Assembly (NCBI RefSeq): GCF_036924515.1
Contig: NZ_JAZHRR010000001.1
Coordinates: 7,411,001 to 7,475,000 of the forward strand
Source of the DNA: Bradyrhizobium sp. AZCC 1610
Lineage (GTDB): Bacteria > Pseudomonadota > Alphaproteobacteria > Rhizobiales > Xanthobacteraceae
Length of the DNA stretch: 64,000 nucleotides
Direction of reading: 5' to 3'
Part shown: positions 29,815-44,896 of the stretch, one piece after another
How the letters are laid out: every line of letters begins with the position of its first letter
Numbering within the stretch: position 1 is the first letter of the stretch
Translations under genes and position numbers: made by a program
Notes under the pieces: generated by a model
What the model saw: the letters and a program-made list of their open reading frames with translations, nothing else
Told to the model about the DNA's origin: nothing
Databases searched by the model: none

Positions 29815-31053
29815 ATGACTGAAATTCGTGTTCCGACGCTCGGCGAGTCCGTGACGGAAGCCACCATCGGCCGCTGGTTCAAGAAAGCCGGCGACGCCGT
29901 CGCGGTGGACGAGCCCCTGGTCGAGCTTGAGACCGACAAGGTCACCATCGAGGTGCCGGCGCCGTCTGCCGGCGTGCTCGGCGAGATCGCAGCCAAGGAC
30001 GGCGAGACCGTCGCCGTCGGCGCGCTGCTTGGGCAGATCAATGTCGGTGCGGCCGGTGGCGCCAAGTCGGCCGCGCCCGCCAGGGCCGCCGCCCCGGCTG
30101 CAGCGCCCGCAGCCGCCGCGCCTGCTGCGGCTCCGAAGGCTGCGGCATCGGATGCGCCGCTGGCGCCGTCGGTTCGAAAACTCTCCACTGAGAGCGGCAT
30201 CGATACCGCGACCGTTCCGGGCTCCGGCAAGGACGGCCGCGTCACCAAGGGCGACATGCTGGCAGCGATCGAGAAGGCGGCGTCCGCGCCGACCCCGGTC
30301 AATCAGCCGGCGGCATCGGTGCAGGTGCGGGCGCCTTCGCCGGCCGACGACGCGGCGCGGGAGGAGCGCGTGAAGATGACGCGGCTGCGCCAGACCATCG
30401 CGCGGCGGCTGAAGGACGTGCAGAACACGGCGGCGATGCTGACAACCTTCAACGAGGTCGACATGACCCACATCATGGCGATGCGCACACAATACAAGGA
30501 TGTGTTTGAGAAGAAGCATGGCAGCAAGCTCGGCTTCATGGGCTTCTTCACCAAGGCCGTCGTGCAGGCGCTGAAGGACATCCCGGCCGTCAATGCCGAG
30601 ATCGACGGCACCGATTTGATCTACAAGAACTACTACCACATCGGCGTCGCCGTCGGCACCGACAAGGGCCTGGTCGTGCCCGTGGTGCGCGACTGCGACC
30701 ACAAGTCGATCTCCGACATCGAAAAGTCGATCGCCGATTTCGGCCGCCGAGCCCGCGATGGCCAGCTCAAGATCGACGAGATGCAGGGCGGCACCTTCAC
30801 CATCACCAATGGCGGCATCTACGGTTCGCTGATGTCGACGCCGATCCTGAACGCACCGCAGTCCGCCATCCTCGGCATGCACAAGATCCAGGAGCGGCCG
30901 ATGGTGGTCGGCGGCAAGATCGAGGTGCGCCCGATGATGTATCTGGCGCTGTCCTACGATCACCGCGTGATCGACGGCAAGGAGGCGGTGACCTTCCTGG
31001 TGCGTGTCAAGGAAAGCCTGGAAGACCCAGCACGCCTGGTGCTGGATCTCTAA
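29815..31053 (+). CDS. sucB: 2-oxoglutarate dehydrogenase E2 (dihydrolipoyl succinyltransferase)
   Basis: SucB carries succinyl groups from E1 to CoA on a swinging lipoyl arm. The single lipoyl domain has the lipoylated Lys in [17 protein letters not shown] (about residue 43). An Ala/Pro linker (about 80-120) leads to a peripheral-subunit-binding domain ([14 protein letters not shown]...[12 protein letters not shown]) and the catalytic domain ending [14 protein letters not shown] with the active His and Asp. Length is 412 aa, as expected. The SDR gene and lpdA follow in the same orientation. Confidence 0.97.
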   Translation: MTEIRVPTLGESVTEATIGRWFKKAGDAVAVDEPLVELETDKVTIEVPAPSAGVLGEIAAKDGETVAVGALLGQINVGAAGGAKSAAPARAAAPAAAPAAAAPAAAPKAAASDAPLAPSVRKLSTESGIDTATVPGSGKDGRVTKGDMLAAIEKAASAPTPVNQPAASVQVRAPSPADDAAREERVKMTRLRQTIARRLKDVQNTAAMLTTFNEVDMTHIMAMRTQYKDVFEKKHGSKLGFMGFFTKAVVQALKDIPAVNAEIDGTDLIYKNYYHIGVAVGTDKGLVVPVVRDCDHKSISDIEKSIADFGRRARDGQLKIDEMQGGTFTITNGGIYGSLMSTPILNAPQSAILGMHKIQERPMVVGGKIEVRPMMYLALSYDHRVIDGKEAVTFLVRVKESLEDPARLVLDL

Positions 31054-31135
31054 CGCCACCGGCTTTGCCCGCGCCGGTGCGAAAGGCCGGCGCTGCGAGC
31101 CATGGATCGATGCGCGCCGACTTGTGGGGGCTGAT

Positions 31136-31882
31136 GTGACGGACAAGGTTGTTGTGATCACCGGCGGTAGCCGCGGCATCGGCCGCGCCACCGCGCTCGC
31201 CGCGGCCGCGCGCGGCTTTCGCGTCGTGGTCGGCTATGCCAGCAATGAGGCGGCGGCGAAGGAAGTCGTCTCGCTGATCGAGCGCAAGAACGGCAAGGCG
31301 ATTGCCGTGAAATGCGACGTCGGCAGCGAGGCGGACATTCTCGCGCTGTTTGCCGCTGCCGACGAATTCGGAACGCTCGGCGCGCTCGTCAACAATGCCG
31401 GCATCGTCGGGCCCTCGGCGCGGGTCGAGGACATGTCGGCTGAGCGCATCCAGCGCATGATGGCGGTCAACGTCACCGGCAGCATCCTGTGCGCGCGCGA
31501 GGCGGTGAAGCGGATGTCGACCCGCAAGGGCGGCGAGGGCGGCGTCATCGTCAATCTTTCCTCGGTCGCGGCGAAACTCGGCTCTCCCAACACCTATGTC
31601 GATTATGCGGCGTCCAAGGGCGCGGTGGACTCCTTCACCGTCGGCCTTGGCCATGAAGTCGCCGGCGAGGGCATTCGCGTGGCCGCGATCCGGCCCGGGC
31701 TGATCGATACCGAGATTCATGCTTCCGGCGGCGAACCCGACCGCGCGCACCGGCTGGCGCACATGGTGCCGATGCAGCGCGTCGGCACCGCGGATGAAAT
31801 CGCCAACGCCATCGTCTGGCTGATCTCGGACGAGGCGTCCTACGTCACCAGCGCCATCCTTGATGTCTCGGGTGGACGGTAA
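31136..31882 (+). CDS. SDR family oxidoreductase
   Basis: This 248-residue short-chain dehydrogenase uses NAD(P)H on an unknown substrate. The Rossmann motif TGGSRGIGRA is at residues 9-18, NNAG near 86, the catalytic Ser in IVNLSSVAAKLGSPNTYVDYAASKG near 140 with Tyr and Lys following, and the C-terminus is SAILDVSGGR. I start at GTG 31136, preceded by GGGGGCTGAT; the frame is open further upstream but would overlap sucB. It sits between sucB and lpdA; the meaning of this placement is unknown. Confidence 0.88.
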   Translation: MTDKVVVITGGSRGIGRATALAAAARGFRVVVGYASNEAAAKEVVSLIERKNGKAIAVKCDVGSEADILALFAAADEFGTLGALVNNAGIVGPSARVEDMSAERIQRMMAVNVTGSILCAREAVKRMSTRKGGEGGVIVNLSSVAAKLGSPNTYVDYAASKGAVDSFTVGLGHEVAGEGIRVAAIRPGLIDTEIHASGGEPDRAHRLAHMVPMQRVGTADEIANAIVWLISDEASYVTSAILDVSGGR

Positions 31883-31916
31883 TACCTGACACGTTTCTCA
31901 GCTACAGGACTTCATC

Positions 31917-33318
<1,402 letters not shown>

Positions 33319-33341
33319 TCGGAACCCGGAGCCTGCCGGGT

Positions 33342-33391
33342 AGAGCATGAATGAAGAAGCGGGTATCCGGTTTCCCAGAAAGATCATGCTT
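33342..33391. repeat. Degenerate GCATG/CGGTTT palindromic repeat, copy 3
   Basis: AGAGCATGA at 33342 and GATCATGCT ending at 33390 form the outer arms, with GGGTATCCGGTTTCCC in the middle. It is a diverged relative of the repeats at 5951 and 14494 and lies just after lpdA. Confidence 0.65.
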
Positions 33392-33455
33392 TGAACAAAC
33401 AGATGGAGCGAAGCGACCAATCAATGACGTCATTCCGCTCCAGCGATTACGATCG

Positions 33456-33986
33456 ATGATGCGCCGCCTGTTACAGCCGTTCTGGGTCCTGCTTGCGGTC
33501 ATCTTCCTGATCGAAGCCTGGCTGTGGGATCATCTCGAGCCGATCGTCGAGCGCATCGTTGCGCTGATCCCGCTGCGCGCCTTCAAGCAATGGCTGTCCG
33601 GTCGCGTCGATACGCTGTCGCCGGCGATGACGCTGATCGTGTTCGCGGTGCCGGTGATTCCGCTGTTTCCGCTCAAGCTGGTCGGCCTCTGGCTGCTGGC
33701 GCATGAATATTGGCTGAGCGCCGTCGTCGTCATCGTGTTCGGCAAACTCGTCGGCGTCGGCGTCACCGCGTTCATCTTCGACGTGACGCGCGCGAAGCTC
33801 CTGCAAATGGCGTGGTTCAGGAAGACCTATGAATTCATCATGGCGATGCGCGCCAAGGCGGCGGCCCTGGTCCAGCCGGTCAAGCAGCGCATCCGGGAAA
33901 TGCTGCGTGGCGACGGCGAGGGCTGGTCGTCACGCACGCTGCGGCTGATTGCGCGCTTTCGCAAGAGCGTGCACGAAGCGCGGTGA
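33456..33986 (+). CDS. Membrane protein of unknown function
   Basis: I do not recognise a named family. The 176-residue product has a hydrophobic N-terminal segment (FWVLLAVIFLIEAWLWDHL), a second long hydrophobic region ([51 protein letters not shown]) that can form two helices, and a basic C-terminal tail (RTLRLIARFRKSVHEAR). The segment VERIVALIPLRAFKQWLSGRVDTLSP looks amphipathic. I start at ATG 33456 because the upstream open frame lies in a palindromic repeat; ATG 33459 is equally possible. It is monocistronic as far as can be seen. Confidence 0.75.
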   Translation: MMRRLLQPFWVLLAVIFLIEAWLWDHLEPIVERIVALIPLRAFKQWLSGRVDTLSPAMTLIVFAVPVIPLFPLKLVGLWLLAHEYWLSAVVVIVFGKLVGVGVTAFIFDVTRAKLLQMAWFRKTYEFIMAMRAKAAALVQPVKQRIREMLRGDGEGWSSRTLRLIARFRKSVHEAR

Positions 33987-33997
33987 CGCTCCTCTCT

Positions 33998-34107
33998 TGT
34001 CATCGCCCGGCTCGAAGACGGGCCGATCCAGTATCCCAGAGACAGTAGTGCTTGAGTCGAGAAGCCGCGGCGTACTGGATGCCCCGCTTAAAGCGGGGCA
34101 TGACAGG
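33998..34107. repeat. Palindromic repeat, ATCCAGTA type, copy 3
   Basis: The left stem TGTCATCGCCCGGCTCGAAG and right stem GCCCCGCTTAAAGCGGGGCA flank inverted arms CCGATCCAGTATCCCAGAG and CGGCGTACTGGATG. It lies between the convergent membrane-protein and DUF4337 genes and is the closest guide to the IS30-interrupted copy near 2.6-4.2 kb. Confidence 0.86.
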
Positions 34108-34137
34108 AGAGCGCGTTGCTAACCGCTCCGCGAAAGT

Positions 34138-34728
34138 TCAATGCAGATGCAAGAGATGCGGCGCGTAGAGGCCAAGCGCGGTGATCGCGATGCCTGCGAC
34201 CGCCAGTGCGCCTGATACCCAGGCCAGCACGATCATGCCGGTGATGATGGTGGCGGACGCCAGCACGATGCCGATCTGGAAGGCGGCCGAGGCGATTTCG
34301 TAGTGGTGATACTTTGCGGTAGCGAGGTCGCGCTCGTGCTCGGCATGCTTGGCGCGTGCGGCGAGCTGTTCTGAACCCTCCCCGGTCTCCGGCTCCGAAC
34401 GGTAGCGCGCCGCGGTCTTGTTCCAGTCGTCGATCTGCTTTTGCAAGGCCGCTTTCGCAGCATCATCGCCGATGGTGCCCAAGCTGAGCTTGGCGTGCTC
34501 CGCCGTGGCTTGAACCGTGGTGCGGCGGATGCTCTTGGCCTGGAAGAACGCCCACAGGTTCGAGGCCTCGACATTCTTGCTGATGGCTTCGGTTTGCGCG
34601 CCCTTGCCCAGCGTTTCCGACAGCGCCAGAAACAAGGCGATCACGGCGATCAGCAACGCGATCTTCTTGTTCGAGCCTGAAGCGTGCTCGGCATGCTCCG
34701 CATGCTCCATGCTTTCATGTGCGCCCAT
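34138..34728 (-). CDS. DUF4337 family membrane protein
   Basis: This 196-residue protein has a His/Glu-rich N-terminus (MGAHESMEHAEHAEHASGSN), a first transmembrane helix (KKIALLIAVIALFLALSETLG), a charged helical middle containing ASNLWAFFQAKSIRRTTVQ and DDWNKTAARYRSEPETGEG, then two C-terminal helices. This matches DUF4337, function unknown. I start at 34728 because AGGAGGGGAATC lies just upstream. The histidines at the N-terminus might bind metal; nothing confirms it. Confidence 0.85.
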   Translation of the reverse strand: MGAHESMEHAEHAEHASGSNKKIALLIAVIALFLALSETLGKGAQTEAISKNVEASNLWAFFQAKSIRRTTVQATAEHAKLSLGTIGDDAAKAALQKQIDDWNKTAARYRSEPETGEGSEQLAARAKHAEHERDLATAKYHHYEIASAAFQIGIVLASATIITGMIVLAWVSGALAVAGIAITALGLYAPHLLHLH

Positions 34729-34843
34729 GATTCCCCTCCTGCAAATTGACGGCGCACGATTGCCGAACCGCAATGCGAGCGCAAGAGGTTAGCTTAAGAG
34801 GCTATCGATGTGACGGGAGTGTGTCGGCGGAGTGTGCGGGCGT

Positions 34844-35848
34844 TCATCTCCGCGGGTGCGCGCTCTTGTACACTTCCAGCAGCCGTTCGCTGTCGATGCC
34901 GGTATAGATCTGCGTGGTCGAGAGCGAGGCGTGGCCGAGCAGTTCCTGGATCGCGCGCAAATCGCCGCCGCGGCTGAGCAGATGGGTCGCGAAGGAATGC
35001 CGCAGCGCATGCGGGGTGGCGCTGTCGGGCAGGCCGAGCGCGCCGCGGAGCCGCTCCATGGTGAGCTGGATGATGCGCGGCGAAAGCGGTCCGCCGCGCG
35101 CGCCGACAAAAATTGGACCGGCCGGGGGAAGCGAATGCGGGCACATCGCAACGTAATCGGCGATCAGGGCCAGTACGTTTTGCAGCACCGGCACCATCCG
35201 CGTCTTGTTGCCCTTGCCGGTGACGATGATGACATCGCCTTCGCCCGGTTTGGGCACGTCGCGCCGTTTCAGCCCCAGCGCCTCCGAGATGCGCAGGCCC
35301 GAACCATAGAGCAGCGCCATCACAGCGGCGTCGCGCGCCCAGATCCAGGGGTCGCGCTCCTCGCCGGCGCGCTCGTCGGCATCCGCAAAACGCTTGGCGG
35401 CGGCCATCTGGATCGGCTTCGGCAGGCTCTTTGCCACCTTGGGCGCGCGGATGGCGGACAGGGCGCCGACCTTGCCTTTGCCCTCGCGTTCGAGATAACG
35501 GCCGAATGAACGCAAGCCCGCCAGCGCCCGCATCAGCGAGCGCCCGGCAATGTCGTCGGCGCGGCGCATCGCCATGAAGGCCCTGATGTCGGTGGCTTCC
35601 AGCGCCGCAAACCGCTTCAGCGTGACCCGGGTCCCCCAGTGCTCGGTGAGGAAAATGAGGCATTGGCGGAGGTCGCGGGCGTAGGCTTCGAGTGTCTTTG
35701 GCGAGAGCCGCCGCTCGGCGCGCAGATGCGTCAGCCAGCGCGCCATCTCCAGCGCGAAGCCTTCGTCGGCGCAGTCGAGCTCGATCGGTTGAGGTGCCGG
35801 AACTTGCTTGACCATGACCTCTGCCTTGGAGGCGGTGATTCCATCCAT
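34844..35848 (-). CDS. xerC: Tyrosine recombinase XerC
   Basis: XerC, with XerD, resolves chromosome dimers at dif. An N-terminal SAM-like domain (LTHLRAERRLSPKTLEAYARDLRQ) is followed by the catalytic domain with Arg in YGSGLRISEALGL (about residue 195), Lys in TGKGNKTRMVPV, HALRHSFATHLLSRGGDLRAIQELLGHASL and the nucleophile Tyr in TTQIYTGID near 316. At 334 aa it is slightly longer than E. coli XerC (298). It is divergent from priA, with 84 bp between the starts; this xerC-priA neighbourhood is common in Rhizobiales. Confidence 0.94.
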   Translation of the reverse strand: MDGITASKAEVMVKQVPAPQPIELDCADEGFALEMARWLTHLRAERRLSPKTLEAYARDLRQCLIFLTEHWGTRVTLKRFAALEATDIRAFMAMRRADDIAGRSLMRALAGLRSFGRYLEREGKGKVGALSAIRAPKVAKSLPKPIQMAAAKRFADADERAGEERDPWIWARDAAVMALLYGSGLRISEALGLKRRDVPKPGEGDVIIVTGKGNKTRMVPVLQNVLALIADYVAMCPHSLPPAGPIFVGARGGPLSPRIIQLTMERLRGALGLPDSATPHALRHSFATHLLSRGGDLRAIQELLGHASLSTTQIYTGIDSERLLEVYKSAHPRR

Positions 35849-35932
35849 TATATCGCACCTCTTTCGTTTACCGTTCGCTAACTTGGCGGCGCGGCGCTAG
35901 CTTGCCCCGGACACCTCAAGCCCGATTCCCTG

Positions 35933-38143
35933 ATGGACCACGCCACCCGCGAAACCCCCTCATCCGTATCCGCGACCCGCGTCGTCGACGTGCTGGTGCC
36001 GGTCGCGCTCAATCAGAACTATTCCTACCGGGTGCCGCGCGGCATGGCGCTGAAGCCCGGCGACGTCGTCTGCGTGCCGCTGGGGCCGCGCGAGGTGGTG
36101 GCGGTGGTATGGGCGGAGAACGCCAATCCCGATCCGCGCCTGCACAACCGCCTGAAGGATGTCGGCGAAAAGCTCGACGTGCCGCCGTTAAAGGAGGAGC
36201 TGCGCAGCCTCGTCGATTGGGTCGCCAATTACACCCTGTCGGCGCGCGGCATGGTGCTGCGCATGTCCCTGCGGATGGGCGAAAATCTCGGGCCCGAGCG
36301 AATGCGGCTCGGCGTGCGGCTGGTGGGCGAGCCGCCACGGCGCTTGACGCCGGCGCGGCGCCGGCTGATCGAAGTGCTGTCGGACGGCCTGCTGCACGGC
36401 AAGTCCGAAGCCGCGCGGGAAGCCGGCGTCAGCGCCGGCGTGATCGAAGGTCTGGTCGACGAGGGGACGCTTGTCGTCGAGGCGATGCCGCCGCCGCTGG
36501 CGCCGCCGGCGCCCGATCCATCCTTCGCGCAGCCGGAATTTTCAAGTCAGCAGCGCACCGCGGTGGATGCGATGCGTGCGCTCGCGGCCAATGGCAGCTT
36601 TCACGTCGCGCTGCTCGACGGCGTCACCGGTTCGGGCAAGACCGAGGTCTATTTCGAGGCGATTGCGGAAGTCATTCGGCGCGGCAAGCAGACGCTGATC
36701 CTGATGCCGGAGATCGCGCTGACCGGACAGTTCCTCGACCGCTTTGCGCAACGTTTCGGCGTGCGTCCGATCGAGTGGCATTCCGAACTGACGCCGCGGA
36801 CGCGGCAGCGCAATTGGGCCGCGATTGCAGCCGGCGAAGCGCCGGTCGTGGTCGGCGCGCGCTCGGCACTGTTTCTGCCCTATGCCGATCTGGGCTTGAT
36901 CATCGTCGATGAGGAGCACGACCAGGCCTACAAGCAGGATGATGGCGCGCATTACCACGCCCGCGACATGGCGGTGGTGCGGGCGCATATCGCCAAAATT
37001 CCAATCGTGCTGGCGTCCGCGACGCCATCGGTCGAAACCGAAGTCAACGCGCGCAAGGGCCGTTATCAGCGCGTCGCGCTGCCGTCGCGGTTCGGCGGCC
37101 AGCACATGCCGCATATCGAGGCGATCGATCTGCGCCGCGCCCCGCCACCGCGCGGCCGCTTCATCTCGCCGCCGCTCGCCGAACAGATTCAGTTCGCGAT
37201 CGAGAAACGTGAACAGGCGCTATTGTTCCTCAACCGCCGCGGCTACGCGCCGCTGACGCTATGCCGGGCTTGCGGCCATCGCTTTGCCTGCACGATCTGC
37301 GACGCCTGGCTGGTGGACCATCGTTTTCGTCAGCGCCTGGTCTGTCACCATTGCGGCTTCTCGATGCCGCGTCCGAACATCTGCCCGCATTGCCAGGCCG
37401 AGGAATCCCTCGTCGCGGTCGGCCCCGGCGTCGAGCGGCTGCAGGAGGAGGCGGCCGCGCTGTTTCCGAATGCGCGCACCATGGTGCTGTCGAGCGATCT
37501 CATCACCTCGATCGAGAGCATGCGCAGCGAGCTGAACGAAATCGCCGAAGGCCGCGTCGACATCATCGTCGGCACGCAGCTGGTAGCGAAGGGACATAAC
37601 TTTCCACGGCTCAATCTGGTCGGCGTGGTCGACGCGGATTTGGGCCTCGGCAATGGCGACCCGCGCGCCGCCGAGCGGACGTTCCAGTTGCTCAACCAGG
37701 TGATCGGGCGTGCCGGGCGCGATCAAGGCCGCGGCGTCGGGTATTTGCAGACCCATCAGCCCGAACATCCCGTGATGAAGGCGCTGATCGCAAGCGACCG
37801 CGAGGCGTTCTATGCCAGCGAGATCGAAGCGCGGGAACGCGCCGGCTATCCGCCGTTCGGCCGGCTCGCCAGCCTGATCATTTCCGCCGGCGACCGCCCG
37901 ACCGCGGAAGGTTTTGCGCGAAGGCTCGCCGCGATCGCGCCGATCGACGAGCGCATCCAGGTGCTGGGGCCCGCCGAAGCGCCGCTTGCGGTCATCAAGG
38001 GCCGCTACCGGTTCCGCCTGCTGGTGAAGTCGCTGCGCAATGTCGATCTGTCGGAATATCTTCGCGAATGGCTCGCCGCCGGGCCGAAGACCAAGGGCAA
38101 TCTCAAGCTCGAAGTCGACGTCGATCCGCAGAGCTTTTTGTAA
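35933..38143 (+). CDS. priA: Primosomal protein N' (replication restart helicase PriA)
   Basis: PriA reloads the replisome at stalled forks. The 736-residue protein has the 3'-OH-binding N-terminal domain (VDVLVPVALNQNYSYRVP), Walker A GVTGSGKTEVYF near residue 230, the DEEH box VDEEHDQAYKQDDG near 323, and ATPSVETE. The zinc-binding cysteines are CRACG, CTIC, CHHCG and CPHC (about 444-490), and the helicase motif VGTQLVAKGHNFPRL follows. All expected elements are present. Confidence 0.96.
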   Translation: MDHATRETPSSVSATRVVDVLVPVALNQNYSYRVPRGMALKPGDVVCVPLGPREVVAVVWAENANPDPRLHNRLKDVGEKLDVPPLKEELRSLVDWVANYTLSARGMVLRMSLRMGENLGPERMRLGVRLVGEPPRRLTPARRRLIEVLSDGLLHGKSEAAREAGVSAGVIEGLVDEGTLVVEAMPPPLAPPAPDPSFAQPEFSSQQRTAVDAMRALAANGSFHVALLDGVTGSGKTEVYFEAIAEVIRRGKQTLILMPEIALTGQFLDRFAQRFGVRPIEWHSELTPRTRQRNWAAIAAGEAPVVVGARSALFLPYADLGLIIVDEEHDQAYKQDDGAHYHARDMAVVRAHIAKIPIVLASATPSVETEVNARKGRYQRVALPSRFGGQHMPHIEAIDLRRAPPPRGRFISPPLAEQIQFAIEKREQALLFLNRRGYAPLTLCRACGHRFACTICDAWLVDHRFRQRLVCHHCGFSMPRPNICPHCQAEESLVAVGPGVERLQEEAAALFPNARTMVLSSDLITSIESMRSELNEIAEGRVDIIVGTQLVAKGHNFPRLNLVGVVDADLGLGNGDPRAAERTFQLLNQVIGRAGRDQGRGVGYLQTHQPEHPVMKALIASDREAFYASEIEARERAGYPPFGRLASLIISAGDRPTAEGFARRLAAIAPIDERIQVLGPAEAPLAVIKGRYRFRLLVKSLRNVDLSEYLREWLAAGPKTKGNLKLEVDVDPQSFL

Positions 38144-38174
38144 GCGCCATACCGTTCAATCAGGGCGGTGCCGG

Positions 38175-38798
38175 TCAACCATTCGACCACAGATTGGTCG
38201 TGTATCCCGTCTCGACAAAGGCGTCGATTTTCGCCGCCTGATCCTCGTCGCCACCGGTCCGGGCCGCAAAAATCTTTCCGAACGAGATGCGCTTGGCTTC
38301 CGGCCAGTGCTCCGGTTCCCAGAGGTGCGATCGGAGCACCGAACGCGCGCAATGGAAATAGCACCGTTCGATGTGGATCCGGATGGCAAGCAGCGCCGGG
38401 CGGCCTGACTTGCCAAGTGCGGCCAACAATTCGGCATCGTCAAAGATCTCTGCCCGGCCCGACAGCCGCAACGTTTCGCCGGTCCGGGGCCGCAGGAAGA
38501 TCATGCCGATCCGGCCGGTTTCGATGATGTTCTGCAGGCCGAACGCGAGGTTGTTGCCGGCCCGTTCGGGAAGCAGAACCGTTCTTTCGTTTTCGACTTG
38601 GACGAACCCGGGCTCGTCGCCCTTTGGAGACACTTCAATCGGCCCGTCGCGGCCGGCCGTCGCCATCAGCCCAAACGGGCAGGTCCGGAGGAAGTCGATC
38701 GCCTGCTCGTCCAGGAAGGGAAGTATCTTGGCCTTGGTGGTCTCCCGGGGTTCGGGGAGAACGGTTCTCAGTTGCTCCACGGTTTTGACCTGGCTCAT
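38175..38798 (-). CDS. PPOX-type FMN flavoprotein (MSMEG_1061-like)
   Basis: This 207-residue protein has the pyridoxamine-5'-phosphate-oxidase-like split barrel, which binds FMN or F420. FLRTCPFGLMATAGRDGPIEVSPKGDEPGFVQV and ETGRIGMIFLRPRTGETLRLSGRAEIFDD are the recognisable blocks, and HIERCYFHCARSVLRSHLWEPEHW places it with the MSMEG_1061 group. The substrate is unknown. I start at 38798 (MSQVKTVEQL), where similarity begins; the frame is open to 38897. It is convergent with priA, with 31 bp between. Confidence 0.85.
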   Translation of the reverse strand: MSQVKTVEQLRTVLPEPRETTKAKILPFLDEQAIDFLRTCPFGLMATAGRDGPIEVSPKGDEPGFVQVENERTVLLPERAGNNLAFGLQNIIETGRIGMIFLRPRTGETLRLSGRAEIFDDAELLAALGKSGRPALLAIRIHIERCYFHCARSVLRSHLWEPEHWPEAKRISFGKIFAARTGGDEDQAAKIDAFVETGYTTNLWSNG

Positions 38799-38900
38799 GA
38801 TTGCGATCTCGTCAGTGAAGTGTGGAAGGCCACTTGTATTCCGGCGGAACCTAACACGGTCCTCCCGCCACCGTCGTGGCCAGAGCGGCGGCGCCAAAAC

Positions 38901-38935
38901 AAAAAAGGCCTGCCGTCATTTGCGACGGCAGGCCT
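38901..38935 (-). terminator. Rho-independent terminator for the RlpA-like gene
   Basis: AGGCCTGCCGTC at 38906-38917 pairs exactly with GACGGCAGGCCT at 38924-38935. Read leftward the stem is followed by TTTTTTGTTTTGG, a strong U tract. It lies about 90 bases past the stop codon at 39026. Confidence 0.93.
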
Positions 38936-39025
38936 ATGTTGCCGCGGAAAGTTCCGCGACGGTTACGCAACGCAACGCTTACTCGAACTGACGGACCGGA
39001 AAACGGCGCGTGAGGCGCGCGCGCT

Positions 39026-39514
39026 TTAAGAGACGACCTCGGCGGTGACGTGGCCGACGCCGGCGCCGGTCAGGCCGATGGCGCGCGCAGCACCCTTGGA
39101 CAGGTCGAGCACGCGTCCCTTGATGAAGGGACCACGGTCATTGATCGTGACGACGACGCTCTGGCCGCGATGAGTCACCCGGAGCTTGGTGCCGAACGGC
39201 AGCGAGCGGTGGGCCGCAGTCATCGAGTTCTGATTGAAGCGCTGTCCGGAGGCGGTCTTGCTGCCGGATTCATTGCCGTAAAAGGAGGCCCTTCCCGAGA
39301 AGCCGTGCCCGGAGCCCGACGGACCCATCGAGGCATTGGCGTTCATCCAATTGCTCTTGGCTTTGTGGGCATGGCTGGCGTGGTGGCGATGATGCCTGGA
39401 TTTGGCGGAAGCCTCGGAGATGCTGGCGCCGACCAGAAGAGTTGCGGCGATCAGGGCGAGCGCCGTACGCGACCGGGTTAGAGTTCCCGGCGCCACATTA
39501 TTGGTATTCAACAT
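39026..39514 (-). CDS. RlpA-family septal ring lytic transglycosylase-like protein
   Basis: This 162-residue exported protein has a signal peptide (ALALIAATLLVGASISEASA), a His/Lys-rich linker (KSRHHRHHASHAHKAKS) and a double-psi beta-barrel with GRASFYGNESGSKTASGQRFNQNSMTAAHRSLPFGTKLRVTH and VVTINDRGPFIKGRVLDLSKGAARAIG. The Asp of NDRGPF is the expected catalytic residue. No C-terminal SPOR domain is present, so it is shorter than E. coli RlpA. It carries its own terminator. Confidence 0.9.
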   Translation of the reverse strand: MLNTNNVAPGTLTRSRTALALIAATLLVGASISEASAKSRHHRHHASHAHKAKSNWMNANASMGPSGSGHGFSGRASFYGNESGSKTASGQRFNQNSMTAAHRSLPFGTKLRVTHRGQSVVVTINDRGPFIKGRVLDLSKGAARAIGLTGAGVGHVTAEVVS

Positions 39515-40166
39515 TAAACTAGTCCCTCAGATAGTATTGCCACATGCATGGCAAATGGACCCCCGTCCCAACTTCGGTGGGTGCCGTTTGATCAGGCAAT
39601 AAGGCATGAATTGGGCAGTAGATCGGGAATGTCTCGGGCTGACATATCTTGTTACCGAGGTCGACTAATCAAAGATATTCCGTAATCTTGCCCGTTAACG
39701 AACTTTTAACCAATTCAATACTCATCATTACTTACGAATACAGTTATATTTTGGTGCGAGAAGATTTAGGCAAGTAATGCGCAAATGGAGCGGATCGGCC
39801 TCGTTCGTTCCGCCGCGCCGCCTCATAGCCGCCATGCAAATACGACGGGAACCGATGCGCTCGTTGGGGAGCGCGGATCGCTGGCCGGTGCCAGGGCCGA
39901 AAATTCGGCGCACCGAACTCCGTCAAAACAGCGTTCTGCCGGGCCTGAAAATTGACGTGCAACAAGGCATCGCCCGCGCGCGCGGTCATGTTGCACCTGC
40001 GCGCTCGCTATGTTAGCAAAGCCGCGATTTTAACGACCCCGGCATCTCTCGTGCCGGTCGAAAATCGAAGTCCCGCTTGAATTCCAAGGGCTTGGATCGC
40101 TAGGCGCCGCTGCTTGTGGCGACGGTTTTTCCCTTGCGAGTTTGACAGCAAATAAAGAGCGAGTCT
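39515..40166. other. Intergenic region, AT-rich left half
   Basis: No gene is supported in these 652 bases. About 39515-39780 is clearly more AT-rich than its surroundings (TAACGAACTTTTAACC, TTCAATACTCATCATTACTT), while 39780-40060 returns to high GC without a plausible protein. It must hold the leftward promoter of the RlpA-like gene and the rightward promoter of the atp operon. No RNA family was recognised. Confidence 0.55.
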
Positions 40167-42256
<2,090 letters not shown>

Positions 42257-42289
42257 TGATTTGCCGTTGAGGCCCGGCACATTTAGCCC

Positions 42290-42317
42290 GAAGACGCGCT
42301 TCGCGCTTTTGGCCGGG
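42290..42317 (+). repeat. GAAGACGCGCTTCGCGC repeat in the atpA-atpG gap
   Basis: GAAGACGCGCTTCGCGCTTTT followed by GGCCGGG recurs in inverted orientation, nearly identical over 28 bp, at 44777-44804 between atpD and atpC. The core AAGACGCGCTTCGCGC... is itself partly palindromic (GCGC-TTC-GCGC). Confidence 0.75.
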
Positions 42318-42379
42318 ACTGACGAAAGAGTGGCTTGCGGTCGGGTCATCAAGGACCTGGTCGCCGGGGTGAACTAAGA

Positions 42380-44762
<2,383 letters not shown>

Positions 44763-44776
44763 GTTATCGGGTCATT

Positions 44777-44875
44777 GCCGGGCAAAAGCGCGAAGCGCGT
44801 CTTCAGACAAGAGACCCGGCAATCCATCGACAAGAAGTTTTCTTGATGGACCCGCGGGTCAAGCCCGCGGGTGAC
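44777..44875. repeat. Repeat block in the atpD-atpC gap
   Basis: Positions 44777-44804 are the inverted counterpart of 42290-42317. GTCATTGCCGGGC (about 44771) and GACCCGGCAATCC (about 44813) form outer inverted arms, followed by a perfect hairpin GACCCGCGGG-TCAAG-CCCGCGGGTG at about 44850-44874. The block stretches the gap to 134 bp in an operon that is usually tight here. Confidence 0.75.
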
Positions 44876-44896
44876 AGCGGAAAGAACGGAAAGACC

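Noticed and set aside
29710..31191. A 493-codon open frame antisense to sucB and the SDR start
   Set aside because: It spans two genes and a palindromic repeat with no domain; an antisense shadow.
39728..40016. Short open frames in the gap before atpH
   Set aside because: No ribosome-binding site, no recognisable sequence, and frames on both strands overlap.
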